The translations under genes and the position numbers were made by a program. A stretch of 35,669 nucleotides of DNA from NCBI GenBank assembly GCA_029983675.1, contig JASBYY010000032.1, positions 1 through 35,669 on the forward strand, read 5' to 3'. The notes under the pieces were generated by a model. The model was given only the letters and a program-made list of their open reading frames with translations, did not search any database and was not told where the DNA came from. This document shows positions 26,260 through 35,086 of this stretch, piece by piece (the first letter of the stretch is position 1; each line of letters opens with the position of its first letter). The stretch is from Bacteroidales bacterium. Its GTDB lineage: Bacteria; Bacteroidota; Bacteroidia; Bacteroidales; F082.

Positions 26260-28218
26260 CTATCGGCGTGAGATGGCGCGGAAGAATATCTCCACGTCTT
26301 TCCAGACAGTGTAATTTCGGGCATAGTGCATGTTGAGCCGTCTAATGAACTCATTATCACGTGCCACATCATCATCTAATCCGCTTGCCGTGTGGTAAAC
26401 GCCATTTTTAATTTCGGGCAGCTTCTGGTCTTCGTCTTTCGGCAACGGGCAATAACCCACCCAGGTCTTGCGACCGACCAACACCAGCAAGTCGTCTTTC
26501 AAAAAACGTAACGGTTTACGAACTATCAAAGCGAGCGGCAGCCAGAACAGCAAGGCAAATAACGACAACAAAACATCGAAAACACGTTTGTTACGCCGAT
26601 TATACGAGGCATCAATCGCCTCAATATCAATTGTATATAAATCACCACGTGTATTGATCGAGTTACTGCCAATGATGGAAAGGCTGTCCTCCGGTGCAAT
26701 CTTGTAATCGACATTGGAGGCATGCCACTCCACCATCTTGTCGATAATAAGTTGATTTGTCATGTTTTTAGCGCAAAAAATGACCTCTGTTATCTTGTAT
26801 ATGCCAATAATATCAGGCACTTGACACAGATTGCCGATAAAGCCTTCAGGAACATCGGTTTGCACATCGGACGACACCAACCCGATGAAATCAGGCTTGA
26901 TGGAAGTGCTTTCAAGCAAATTCTGCACCCGTTGCGTTTCATCTTGATTTCCAATGATGAGAAAACGCTTGACCGTAAAATTCTTGGCCTGAAACGCCTT
27001 GTTTCCAGACAGATAACCTATTAGCCGTATTAGGCTCATCTCCAAGGCGAGCCACAACATGCCAAGCAGGATCAGGGCACGCGAAAAACGCATACTGTCG
27101 GGCAACAAAGCGTACAACACCAAAATGAGTATGCTGCCGAACATCACACCCAAAGCACTCTTGCCAATGCTATACGGCTTATCGTAACCGCCGCTCAGAT
27201 AGGTCGTTAACAGCCAAATCAGAATATAAACGGGCAACACGACAAGGAAAAGCGTGACAGGATAGCTTCCGGTAGTGTAAACCGTGGCTTTCCCCCAAAA
27301 ATAGCTAATGGCGGCTAGACCGCCGTATCCAAGCAGGGCATCTAATAAGGGGACAAAAGCCTTGCGGAAAAACTGCCCCAACAAGGCGAAGAACGCCTTG
27401 AGATAAATGGCGATATTAATCAGAAAAGAAAACAACGAAGCGCGTTTCTGTCCGAAATGCTTCTTGGCGAAAATCTCCATCGCCTTGTAAAACACAAACA
27501 CATAGTTGACACTGGTCTTCTTGGTGCTTTCGCCTTTGTAATGAATGATGCGCGTTTCGGGGAAATAATAGTTTTTGTAGCCGGCCTGTGTGATACGGTA
27601 CGACAAATCAATGTCCTCGCCATACATGAAGAAGGTTTCATCAAGCAGTCCCGTCTTGTCAAGTGTCGAACGTCGCATCAGCATGAATGCGCCGGCAAGG
27701 ATTTCCACCTCGTTAACTGCATCATTGGACAGGTTGCCCATATAATAATGCGCAAAACGCTTCGACTTTGGAAATAACTTAGTGAGCCCAAACATCTTAT
27801 AGAAAGCCGTCATGGGTGTTGGCAGTCCGCGTTTCGACTCTGGGAGATAACGGCCTTTCCCTTCCAACATCTTCACGCCGAGACCTCCGGCATCGGGATG
27901 GGCATCCATGAAGGCAAGTGTCTTGTGAAACGTGTCGTCCTCCACTACCGTGTCGGGATTCAGCAAAAGCACATATTCTCCAGAAGAAACCTTTATCGCC
28001 TGATTGTTAGCGCGGCTGAAGCCCACATTTTCCTTATTGGCAATCACCTTGACCTCTGGAAACTTCTGAGCGAGCATCTTCAGCGAACGGTCAACCGAAT
28101 TGTTATCAACCACAAACACCTCTCCCTCAACACCTTCCAGTGCACGCCGCACCGAGTAAAGGCATTGTTCAAGAAAATACTCCACGTTGTAGTTGACAAT
28201 GATGACAGAAAGCTTCAT
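26260..28218 (-). CDS. GT2 glycosyltransferase fused to membrane region and degenerate sugar-transferase domain
   Basis: This is a 652-residue fusion. Residues 1-265 form a family 2 glycosyltransferase of the rhamnosyltransferase type: KLSVIIVNYNVEYFLEQCL, VVDNNSVDRS, VLLLNPDTVVEDD (nucleotide-sugar/metal site) and MYGEDIDLSYRI. About 280-415 hold several membrane helices. About 420-530 resemble the CoA-binding-like domain of WcaJ-type proteins. The last part begins like a polyprenyl-phosphate sugar transferase (KRVFDVLLSLFALLFWLPLALI) and ends like one (YARNYTVWKDVEIFFRAI). The usual catalytic core (KFRSM-D and PGxTG-like motifs) is missing. It probably adds a sugar to a lipid-linked glycan and lacks phosphosugar transfer. 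Confidence 0.82.
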   Translation of the reverse strand: MKLSVIIVNYNVEYFLEQCLYSVRRALEGVEGEVFVVDNNSVDRSLKMLAQKFPEVKVIANKENVGFSRANNQAIKVSSGEYVLLLNPDTVVEDDTFHKTLAFMDAHPDAGGLGVKMLEGKGRYLPESKRGLPTPMTAFYKMFGLTKLFPKSKRFAHYYMGNLSNDAVNEVEILAGAFMLMRRSTLDKTGLLDETFFMYGEDIDLSYRITQAGYKNYYFPETRIIHYKGESTKKTSVNYVFVFYKAMEIFAKKHFGQKRASLFSFLINIAIYLKAFFALLGQFFRKAFVPLLDALLGYGGLAAISYFWGKATVYTTGSYPVTLFLVVLPVYILIWLLTTYLSGGYDKPYSIGKSALGVMFGSILILVLYALLPDSMRFSRALILLGMLWLALEMSLIRLIGYLSGNKAFQAKNFTVKRFLIIGNQDETQRVQNLLESTSIKPDFIGLVSSDVQTDVPEGFIGNLCQVPDIIGIYKITEVIFCAKNMTNQLIIDKMVEWHASNVDYKIAPEDSLSIIGSNSINTRGDLYTIDIEAIDASYNRRNKRVFDVLLSLFALLFWLPLALIVRKPLRFLKDDLLVLVGRKTWVGYCPLPKDEDQKLPEIKNGVYHTASGLDDDVARDNEFIRRLNMHYARNYTVWKDVEIFFRAISRR

Positions 28219-28232
28219 ATCGAAAAATCGGA

Positions 28233-28262
28233 CAAAGATATAACTCTTCGCTGAAATAGCAA
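28233..28262 (-). promoter_or_regulatory. Promoter of the glycosyltransferase gene
   Basis: On the minus strand TTG (28262-28260) precedes TATCTTTG (28240-28233) by 19 bases, a strong consensus match. The start codon follows about 15 bases after the -7 element, so the leader is only about 8 bases. Confidence 0.75.
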
Positions 28263-28373
28263 TGCGAATTGATAAAGGCGATCGGATTTTTGATGTTTTG
28301 CGTTTTTACACGAGAGAAGAAAACGCTCTTTTTCTGGTCGTCCCTTGCAACGATACACTTGCCACTATCAAAA

Positions 28374-29219
28374 TCAACAATGTGGAACATTTGGATCACG
28401 TTGACAAGCCTGCTTTAGACCGTCGAAAGCAAGCCTTGCCTGTCTGATCATCTCCATATCATACAGATTGTTCAACATTTTCTCTCCTTCGCATAGCAGC
28501 TGATTCACCACTGTCATATCATTCAATTGTGCTTTACGCGATTCAAAAATAAGTTCGGACGGCCATCGCATATTGTTCCACTCTCCCTGTAGTTGATAAT
28601 CCATTACCTTATTCACGGCAAAGCAGTCAAAAATGCAAATACGACTTACGGATTTCTCTTGATACAGTAAGTCCAGCGATTTCGGAATTCCTTCTACTGA
28701 AACCCGATGCGAATCGATGTCAACCATTCTTCCGAATCCTTTTGACCGAAGCTCTTTTGAATACCGAATAAACACATTTTATAACGAAAACTCCTTTGGT
28801 GCAGCAATGACAAGTGCAGCGGCATCGATTCCACAAGCATGAAGTTTATGAGCCGTTTGCAACGGCACTGACGGGGAACGCATGGTGCCCTCCACGACAA
28901 AACTAATACGCCCTTTGATGGCTTCTTCTATCATACACTCTGTAAAAATACTGGAAAACTGCTGTGTTTCTTTCGAATAAGACCATGCATCTCTTCTAAG
29001 ATCATCAAAATCTGGGTGCCAAAAACGATAATTGTCACCATTTATGATAAGAAAACTCTTTTCGGGATACAGTTTTTCAGCCCAAAAATTCAATTGTCCT
29101 TTTCCGACCGCCCCTTGACCTCCTAAAAGAATGCCTAATGGGTGTTCATCCGCCCGAAAGCCCATCAGAAAATCTTCCTTGTTCTTCTCAAATATCTCTC
29201 GGACTTCATTGGGTTCCAT
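28374..29219 (-). pseudogene. Zeta-type toxin kinase gene with in-frame stop codon
   Basis: From ATG 29219 to the stop at 28374 the sequence is one frame of 282 codons broken by a TAA at 28781-28779. The first part (146 residues) has a P-loop-like LGGQGAVGKGQL, a catalytic-type INGDNYRFWHPDF, and SFVVEGTMRSPS. After the stop the frame continues VFIRYSKELRSKGFGRMVDIDSHRVS, the expected next part of the zeta fold. The stop probably replaces a Tyr codon (TAT/TAC). Zeta toxins phosphorylate UDP-N-acetylglucosamine. The P-loop also has Gly where Ser/Thr normally binds Mg2+. The toxin is probably inactive unless the stop is read through; a sequencing error is the alternative. Confidence 0.75.
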
Positions 29220-29469
29220 ATATTTTCCTGATCAGTGGGGAATACATGTTGAATACTTTGTCATACAATGAGCGACGCTCCATTTCGTCGCCATAACGAC
29301 CATTAATGACACCCTCTTCATAGCAATAATACATATTGATCTCATCGTTTATTTCGGCAAACTCCTCATCGGTCGATGCCTTCTTTTTCTTCTTGCTAGC
29401 CATCGCTTTCATGAGATTGATAATGTCAATTGCCAAATCATAATTCATGGCTTGTTCTAAATCACTCAT
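29206..29469 (-). CDS. Zeta-toxin partner antitoxin-like protein
   Basis: This is an 87-residue acidic, helical protein whose 3' end overlaps the zeta gene start by 14 bases, the arrangement expected of an antitoxin-toxin pair. It contains a KKKKKAS basic run and INDEINMYYCYEEGVINGRYGDE. ATG 29469 (MSDLEQAMNYDL) is chosen over the in-frame TTG at 29490 because that TTG lies inside the -7 element. It is intact although its toxin is broken. The sequence is not close to the classical epsilon antitoxin; the assignment rests on context. Confidence 0.65.
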   Translation of the reverse strand: MSDLEQAMNYDLAIDIINLMKAMASKKKKKASTDEEFAEINDEINMYYCYEEGVINGRYGDEMERRSLYDKVFNMYSPLIRKIYGTQ

Positions 29470-29487
29470 TTCAATGTCTGTATTTTG

Positions 29488-29495
29488 CAAAGATA
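29488..29495 (-). promoter_or_regulatory. -7 element of the antitoxin-zeta operon
   Basis: TATCTTTG on the minus strand matches TAnnTTTG and lies 18 bases upstream of ATG 29469. The -33 half is unclear. Its position rules out translation from the upstream TTG. Confidence 0.55.
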
Positions 29496-29773
29496 GTTTT
29501 ATTTCATAAACATTGGAATGTGTCTCAATTTTTTCGTCAGAATTCTGCAGATCATTAGAATTTGTTTTGAGTTCTTACAACGGCAACAGTTTGTCCAGAA
29601 TCCTATTTCATTGCTTACGGTTGATCCAATGTTCTTTTGGGCTTATTTTCCCCATTGTCTCCAAGCAAGGAGATTCCAAACATAGCACAGAATGCTCTCA
29701 ACCCGAAACCGTTCAAAACAGTTTCTTAATTCAACAAAACAACACCCCGGCTGTCTAAGAGTTGAATTATTTG
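29496..29773. other. Intergenic region between antitoxin and glycan genes
   Basis: I see no gene or RNA here. It holds the upstream regions of two divergent promoters. Confidence 0.5.
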
Positions 29774-29781
29774 TACTTTTG
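29774..29781 (+). promoter_or_regulatory. -7 element of the GINT1-like/flippase operon
   Basis: TACTTTTG matches TAnnTTTG and ends 17 bases before ATG 29799. The -33 position holds only CTG. Confidence 0.5.
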
Positions 29782-29798
29782 TATGGTAATTTCTACTG

Positions 29799-31475
29799 AT
29801 GGAAGAAACAAAAACAAGATTGCGATTCGGCATCATGATAGATTCCAATACATTGGAAATCTGGCAAATAGAAACCATAAGACAGTTGATGAATCATGGT
29901 ATCGAACTTGCATTAATCATCCGTAACAACGAGACGACAAAAAAGAAAGGGCTGATAAAACGCTTGCGAAACTACCCGATGCGAAAATTGTTTTTCCGCG
30001 TTTGGCACCATTATTTTTTCAAGCCCGAATGCAAACGCCGTTTAGATTTATTCTCTTCCCTTGACATAGACGACATTCCCCAACTGTACTGCATCCCCTA
30101 CCATCAAGGCATTGCGACAGGTATTGCTAACAACGACATCGACACGATTCATTCGTACCGCCTTGATTTTATCCTGCGTTTCGGTTTCAACATTCTGACC
30201 GGAAGCATTTTAGATGCAGCGCAACATGGTGTCTGGTCGTTTCATCATGACGACGAAATGACCTATCGCGGTGCGCCTCCCGGATTTTGGGAGTTCATGC
30301 ACGACGACCCCATCAACGGCATTATTCTGCAACGTCTGACCGAATCGTTGGACTGCGGTATCATCCTGAAGAAAGTCTTCTATCCGACCATCCTGCATTC
30401 GTACAAGGCACACCTGAACCAACTTTATTTTGAAGGAATAAGCCTGCCCCTCCAAGTCTGCCAAGAATTGGAGCACACAGGCGATATTGCAGCCTATAAA
30501 TCCGTTTCAAAGGCCAAGGTCTATCAAATGCCCCGAAACTGCCAGATGTTGCGTTACTGGATGTTGTGTGTCACACGTCGCCTCCGTTTCCATCTACACG
30601 ACATTTTCCGTCAAGAAGACTGGGATGTTGCCTACGCCGAAGTGCCCATGGCCGATTTCATCAACAACCCGGAAGCCTATGCTTCACAAGTCAAATGGTT
30701 CAGACGACGAAACGCCCATTCCTACTATGCCGACCCGTTTGTCATCAAGACGGACCTCGACACCTACATCTTCTTTGAACATTACGACTACAAGACCGGC
30801 AAGGGACATATCGCCGCCGCCTTACAATCAGAGAAGTTCCGAAAACACCACACCGTGCTTGTCGAACCTTTCCACCTCTCCTATCCTTTTGTCTTCCGGA
30901 AAGATGGCGTCTTATATTGCCTGCCCGAGGCCAACGAATCGAACCGCCTCACTTTATATCGTTTCAACGAAGACCAGATGCAATTTGTCAAGGACTGCGT
31001 GCTGTTGGACGGTATTCGCGCCGTCGATCCCACTTTGTGTTTTGAAAACGGGAAGTGGAATCTGTTTTTGACCCAGAAGGACTTTGCCAGCGTGAAGCTA
31101 TTCCGTTATCTTTCCGATAACTTACGCGGTCCATACGAGCCTTTTTACGGCAACCCCGTCAAGACCGACTGCCGCAACGCCCGCATGGCAGGTGCTTTTA
31201 TCCGTGCCCATGAAAAACTGCTGCGTCCCGCACAGGAAAACATCCGGTATTATGGCACTGCCGTATGTTTGAACACTGTTACCGAAATGTCGGACAGCTA
31301 CTATGAGGAAGAGACATTGCTGCGCATCGCCCCCTTTGCAAAGACAAAGTTCGACAAGGGGCTACACACCCTGAACGGCAACACCGAAATGGTCGTTTTC
31401 GACGGCAAACGCTTCTCTTTCAGTTTTTCAGGCATGTTTCACCAAATTGCGCAAAAACGCAAAACCAAGCCATAA
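29799..31475 (+). CDS. Formyltransferase-like domain fused to GINT1-N-like glycan-transferase domain
   Basis: This is a 558-residue cytoplasmic-type protein with no signal peptide. Residues 1-230 resemble the formyltransferase fold: GVWSFHHDDEMTYRGAPPGFWEF (residues 144-166, His149/His150) and ESLDCGIILKK with Asp185. These align with the N-x-H...D catalytic pattern, but the Asn is replaced. About 290-545 resemble the N-terminal domain of glucosamine inositolphosphorylceramide transferase 1. The marker segments are RRRNAHSYYADPFVI, FFEHYDYKTGKGHI, HLSYPFVFRKDGVLYCLPEA and DPTLCFENGKWNLFL. This looks like a beta-propeller. The next gene, a flippase, starts three bases after the stop, so a role in modifying an envelope glycan or glycolipid is likely. 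The substrate is unknown. Confidence 0.75.
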   Translation: MEETKTRLRFGIMIDSNTLEIWQIETIRQLMNHGIELALIIRNNETTKKKGLIKRLRNYPMRKLFFRVWHHYFFKPECKRRLDLFSSLDIDDIPQLYCIPYHQGIATGIANNDIDTIHSYRLDFILRFGFNILTGSILDAAQHGVWSFHHDDEMTYRGAPPGFWEFMHDDPINGIILQRLTESLDCGIILKKVFYPTILHSYKAHLNQLYFEGISLPLQVCQELEHTGDIAAYKSVSKAKVYQMPRNCQMLRYWMLCVTRRLRFHLHDIFRQEDWDVAYAEVPMADFINNPEAYASQVKWFRRRNAHSYYADPFVIKTDLDTYIFFEHYDYKTGKGHIAAALQSEKFRKHHTVLVEPFHLSYPFVFRKDGVLYCLPEANESNRLTLYRFNEDQMQFVKDCVLLDGIRAVDPTLCFENGKWNLFLTQKDFASVKLFRYLSDNLRGPYEPFYGNPVKTDCRNARMAGAFIRAHEKLLRPAQENIRYYGTAVCLNTVTEMSDSYYEEETLLRIAPFAKTKFDKGLHTLNGNTEMVVFDGKRFSFSFSGMFHQIAQKRKTKP

Positions 31476-31478
31476 TTA

Positions 31479-32768
31479 ATGTTTAAGAAGATATTAGGAA
31501 CAGGATTCACAAGGGGGCTGAACACCTTATGCAATGCCATGACGCTATGGTTGGGCACCAAATTTCTCGGCGCTGCGGAATGGGGCATTGCCGCCCTTGT
31601 CCAACTTGACGTATCGCTGCTGCTGATCGGGGTGGAACTGCTTGCCGGAAGCGGTCTGGTCTATTATACGCCGCGCAAAAAAGCCTCTACCCTGATGGCC
31701 GTATCCTACTCTTGGATTGCCATTGTCATGGCCTTTTACATGCTGTTGTTTTTCATCTTCGGCCATTTCGGTTTTTTCCACAACATCGTCCCCGAAGGCT
31801 ACGAAAGGCTCACCTTGCTGATGGTCTTTATTTACAGTTTCCACAACTTCAACATGAACTTTCTGCTAGGCAAGGAAAGGGTCGGGCTGTTCAACTGGGT
31901 GTTTGCCACCCAATTCCTGACACAATTCGGCACTTTCATTCTCTTCATCCTTCTATTTCACATCAACGATGCCCGTGGGCTGCTTTATTCTATGCTTGCC
32001 GGCTACATGGCCGGCACCCTTATCGGCGGCATCGCCCTAATGCGATTGGTCAGATGGGAAAAGCCCGACCCTCTTTGGCCCGCCATAAAGGAGCTGTTCA
32101 ACTATGGCGGCATCATTCAGCTCTCGACGCTGGTACACATCCTAAACAAACGCTTGAGCGCATATATCCTGAAAAGCAACTGGGACTACAAGACCGTAGG
32201 CGTTTATTTTTCGGGAACACAGATTAGCGAAGGTGTCAAATTGGTCGGGCACAGCATCTCGCTCGTGCAGTTTTCGAGCATCAGCAACACCAACGAAGAA
32301 ACCGTGGCGGCACGCCTTACCATTAGGTTCATGAAGATTTCGGTTCTTCTCACCATTTTAGTCATGGCCGTGTTCTGCATTCTGCCGGTATCGTTCTACG
32401 AATGGGTGTTCACCAAAGAGTTTTCACAGATTAAACAGGTCATCCTGTTATTGGCTCCCGGCGTGGTGATGCTCTCCGCCAACACCATTTTCAGCCATTA
32501 CTTTTCGGGCACCGACCGTCCAAAGTACAACCTATTCGCCTCGCTCATCGGGTTGGCGGTGACCATTCCTTGCGCATGGTTCATGATACCGCGTTGGGGC
32601 ATTGCAGGTGCCGCCATTTCGGCCACCGTCACCTATATGGTTACCGTAGCCTACCAATGGACGGTCTTCCATAGGATTACCAAAATCAGACTGCGCAACT
32701 TCATTCCCGACAAAGAGGATTGGCACTGGGCGCAACAAGAATTTAAGGGGATGTTTAGAAAAGGATGA
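31479..32768 (+). CDS. Wzx-type oligosaccharide flippase (polysaccharide biosynthesis family)
   Basis: This 429-residue integral membrane protein has about 12 hydrophobic segments and the family's typical N-terminus (TGFTRGLNTLCNAMTLWLGTKFLGAAEWGIAALVQ). The C-terminal half begins with a FMKISVLLTILVMAVFCIL segment. Such proteins flip lipid-linked sugar units from the cytoplasmic to the periplasmic face. It lies three bases after the GINT1-like gene and shares its promoter. With the glycosyltransferase at 26260-28218 it marks an envelope-glycan neighbourhood. Confidence 0.87.
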   Translation: MFKKILGTGFTRGLNTLCNAMTLWLGTKFLGAAEWGIAALVQLDVSLLLIGVELLAGSGLVYYTPRKKASTLMAVSYSWIAIVMAFYMLLFFIFGHFGFFHNIVPEGYERLTLLMVFIYSFHNFNMNFLLGKERVGLFNWVFATQFLTQFGTFILFILLFHINDARGLLYSMLAGYMAGTLIGGIALMRLVRWEKPDPLWPAIKELFNYGGIIQLSTLVHILNKRLSAYILKSNWDYKTVGVYFSGTQISEGVKLVGHSISLVQFSSISNTNEETVAARLTIRFMKISVLLTILVMAVFCILPVSFYEWVFTKEFSQIKQVILLLAPGVVMLSANTIFSHYFSGTDRPKYNLFASLIGLAVTIPCAWFMIPRWGIAGAAISATVTYMVTVAYQWTVFHRITKIRLRNFIPDKEDWHWAQQEFKGMFRKG

Positions 32769-32795
32769 GTAGCGGAAAGAAAGTCAAAAGCAATA

Positions 32796-32964
32796 GCTAC
32801 AACACATGACTTTTATCAGGCTTTTACAACTATTCGTCGGCTTTTCTTTACTAAGCCAAAGACTTCCTTCACTTGCTTTCTATACAAAACGAATCAGCAC
32901 AACACAGCTGTAACATGCTCACATTCGTCATGTCGGCAAATATCTACGCCATCTTTGTAAAATA
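32796..32964 (+). repeat. Direct repeat DR1 (about 169 bases)
   Basis: From GCTACAACACATGAC to GCCATCTTTGTAAAATA this is closely similar to 35252-35418 in the same orientation, with a few short differences. The two copies flank 2.3 kb that hold gene fragments, a MITE and the DUF4143-type ATPase. This copy looks more degraded: the reading frame present in the other copy is broken here. Confidence 0.8.
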
Positions 32965-32968
32965 AGTG

Positions 32969-33216
32969 TTCGAGGAAACGTTCAGGAAATTGTACAGCGA
33001 GGACAACGGCATCTGTTGCGAGGGCAAGACCGCAACCTGAAACGGATGTTTGAAGAGGACACCGAACACAAAATCAGCCTCTTGATGGACAATACCCACC
33101 GTCCGGGCGATGTGGCAGACCCCTGGTGCACTGGTGACTTCGAGGCTACCTGGAGAGATGTAATAGAGGGATGCACGGGGTTGTTGGAATACTGTTTAGA
33201 AACGATAAACAACTAA
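32969..33216 (+). pseudogene. Low-molecular-weight protein-tyrosine-phosphatase remnant (C-terminal end only)
   Basis: From about 33025 to the stop at 33214-33216 the frame encodes DRNLKRMFEEDTEHKISLL, then RPGDVADPWCTGDFEATWRD and a final helical segment. This matches the C-terminal part of low-molecular-weight tyrosine phosphatases: the conserved DP-containing loop and the last helix. The catalytic CxxGNxCRS P-loop and the N-terminal two-thirds are absent. The upstream bases, which follow the direct repeat, do not fit the family, so the gene was cut by a rearrangement. Confidence 0.6.
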
Positions 33217-33237
33217 ATTTCAATCTATTACAATAAT

Positions 33238-33420
33238 CCCAAATCGGTCATTAGAACGCTTGAATGTAGTTTTTTATTGCTGTTCGATGATTTTTGCGTC
33301 TTTTCGGCATCTTTCATCCTTCTTTTCATTTCCATAGCCCGCTATGCTTCACGAAAAGAAAAACGAAATCTAATCGAAAATCCATCAAAAATCATTACGA
33401 ACCCTAATAGCCGAATTGGG
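33238..33420 (-). mobile_element. 183-base MITE-like element, copy B
   Basis: This copy is inverted relative to the one at 11623-11805 and has the same length, similar inverted ends and the same central hairpin. It is flanked by ATAAT on both sides (33233-33237 and 33421-33425), a clean 5-base target duplication. It sits between two gene fragments. Confidence 0.8.
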
Positions 33421-33461
33421 ATAATCAAACTATTCTCCATTGATTAAAAAAGTGCCCACGA

Positions 33462-33657
33462 AAGCATAAAGTCGGTGCCAGCCCCTACGCCTTAGCCACC
33501 TTCACTGACGACGAATGCGCCGCCCGGGCACAATACCGCCTCGCCAACCACAAGACCGTAGTGGAACGCTATCCACACACGAGCTTTGCCAATGTAATCA
33601 AAGCCCGCTGTGACGGGTACTTTGATTACCATGTTGAGACATTGAAAGAGAAATAGA
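33462..33657 (+). pseudogene. C-terminal fragment of an unrecognised gene
   Basis: An open frame ending at the stop 33655-33657 encodes SPYALATFTDDECAARAQYR, followed by LANHKTVVERYPHTSFANVI and KARCDGYFDYHVETLKEK. It is helical and has a TPR-like VVERYPHTSFA pattern, but no start codon or upstream continuation is present. It is a 3' gene remnant in the accessory region; I do not recognise the family. Confidence 0.4.
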
Positions 33658-33691
33658 CAGCATTTGTAAACGCAGACTATAGGTTTGTAAC

Positions 33692-35032
33692 TTACAGCAG
33701 CATCGCCATGTAAAACGGCAGGTAGATAATTCCTGGCTCGACTTTGATATCCTTGGAATAAATGAGATATTTTTTGCTGATACGATTGGAAAACTTTTGA
33801 CTGAAAGCGTCAAGCGATGCATGGGTCTTGTAGCCCGATGACTTGACCTCGATGGGGCAGATTTTGTCTTTTCGCGACAAAAGAAAATCAACCTCATAAT
33901 TGTGGTTGCCCTTTTCTGTCGGGAATGTGTAATAATACAACTCATTGCCCGAAGCTCTTAGCATTTGTGCTACGGCATTTTCGTAAAGATACCCAAAATC
34001 GGCACTCAATTTGTCGTTCCACAACTTCTGGTAGATGAGGTTTTCCGTGAAATCCTTATCTCGGAAGGCCAGCGTGACAAACAGTCCTGTGTCTCCAATG
34101 AACATCTTGTAACGGTTCAAGTCCTTGTGATAAGCCAACCCAGCGTTGGGATCGGTGACATGGTAGGCCATGTTCACGATCATGGATTCTCTCAAGGCGG
34201 CAATTTGATCCATGATGCGGTCAGTTTTCCCGTCCTTGATGACACTCGACACTTGGTAGCGCGAGGTGTTTTTGTTCAGCTCCGCAGGAATGGCATTGAA
34301 AAGTGTGGAAAGCACGCCGCTTTCGTCAATCTTATAGAAATCGCTGTCATACAAGTCCAAAATCTCGCGTTTTTGGGCATCCACTATGCTGAGATTGTTG
34401 GTGTCTATATACTTATTGACGGATTGCGGCATTCCTCCGACGAGTAGATACAGCCTGAAGTCTCTCAATAGTTTCCTGTGTGCTGCATCTCCCAGAGGCA
34501 TAGGATTTTCAATGATGGAACGCAACAGGGGAATCGTAGTTGTATCGCCCAAAGCCCAACGAAACTCTTCATAATCCATCGGATACATATTGATGCGCGT
34601 TTCCTCCGAAGGAATGATGATATCCTTGACATTCTTGCGAATGGAAATCAATGAACCTGTCTCGATGTAATCATAACGGTGGTCGGCGACCAAGTGCTTG
34701 ATGGCCTGCCGAGCCAAAGGCTGCTTCTGCACTTCATCGAAGATGATGACCGATTGCCGCTCTTTCAACGTGACGTTGTAAATGAGTTGCAGCCTCATGA
34801 ACAAGTAATCCAGGTTGGAGATGTCGTTGAACAAGTTGAATGTTTCGGGTGTGCATGACGAGAAATCGATTAAGATGTAAGACTGGTATTCTTTTTCGGC
34901 GAACTCCTTGACAATCGTTGATTTGCCGATGCGTCGCGCGCCTTGCACGAGGACTGCCGAATCGCCTTTGCGACCGTTCTTCCACTTGAGCAATTGGTCA
35001 TAAACCTTTCTTTTGAATACTCTTTTTGTCAT
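33692..35032 (-). CDS. AAA-type ATPase with DUF4143-type nuclease-like C-terminus
   Basis: This is a 446-residue cytoplasmic protein. Walker A is GARRIGKSTI (about 31-40) and Walker B VIIFDEVQ (about 94-101); an arginine-rich AAA region follows, including ETGSLISIRKN. The C-terminal third has EVDFLLSRKDKICPIEVKSS, a PD-(D/E)xK-like pattern typical of the DUF4143 ATPase family (COG1373). These proteins are common accessory genes in Bacteroidota and their role is not established. The promoter overlaps an unusual 33-base repeat array. The gene lies between two direct repeats, which suggests it was acquired or moved as part of a segment. Confidence 0.87.
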   Translation of the reverse strand: MTKRVFKRKVYDQLLKWKNGRKGDSAVLVQGARRIGKSTIVKEFAEKEYQSYILIDFSSCTPETFNLFNDISNLDYLFMRLQLIYNVTLKERQSVIIFDEVQKQPLARQAIKHLVADHRYDYIETGSLISIRKNVKDIIIPSEETRINMYPMDYEEFRWALGDTTTIPLLRSIIENPMPLGDAAHRKLLRDFRLYLLVGGMPQSVNKYIDTNNLSIVDAQKREILDLYDSDFYKIDESGVLSTLFNAIPAELNKNTSRYQVSSVIKDGKTDRIMDQIAALRESMIVNMAYHVTDPNAGLAYHKDLNRYKMFIGDTGLFVTLAFRDKDFTENLIYQKLWNDKLSADFGYLYENAVAQMLRASGNELYYYTFPTEKGNHNYEVDFLLSRKDKICPIEVKSSGYKTHASLDAFSQKFSNRISKKYLIYSKDIKVEPGIIYLPFYMAMLL

Positions 35033-35055
35033 TCCAAAATGGTGTTTTTCGATTG

Positions 35056-35086
35056 CAAAAATACACCTTTTGCCGAAAATCCCAAA
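35056..35086 (-). promoter_or_regulatory. Promoter of the DUF4143-type ATPase, overlapping a repeat
   Basis: On the minus strand TTTG (35086-35083) precedes TATTTTTG (35063-35056) by 19 bases, a full consensus match. The -33 element lies inside the first 17-base repeat (35072-35088). Transcription would start near 35050, leaving a leader of about 17 bases. Confidence 0.7.
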
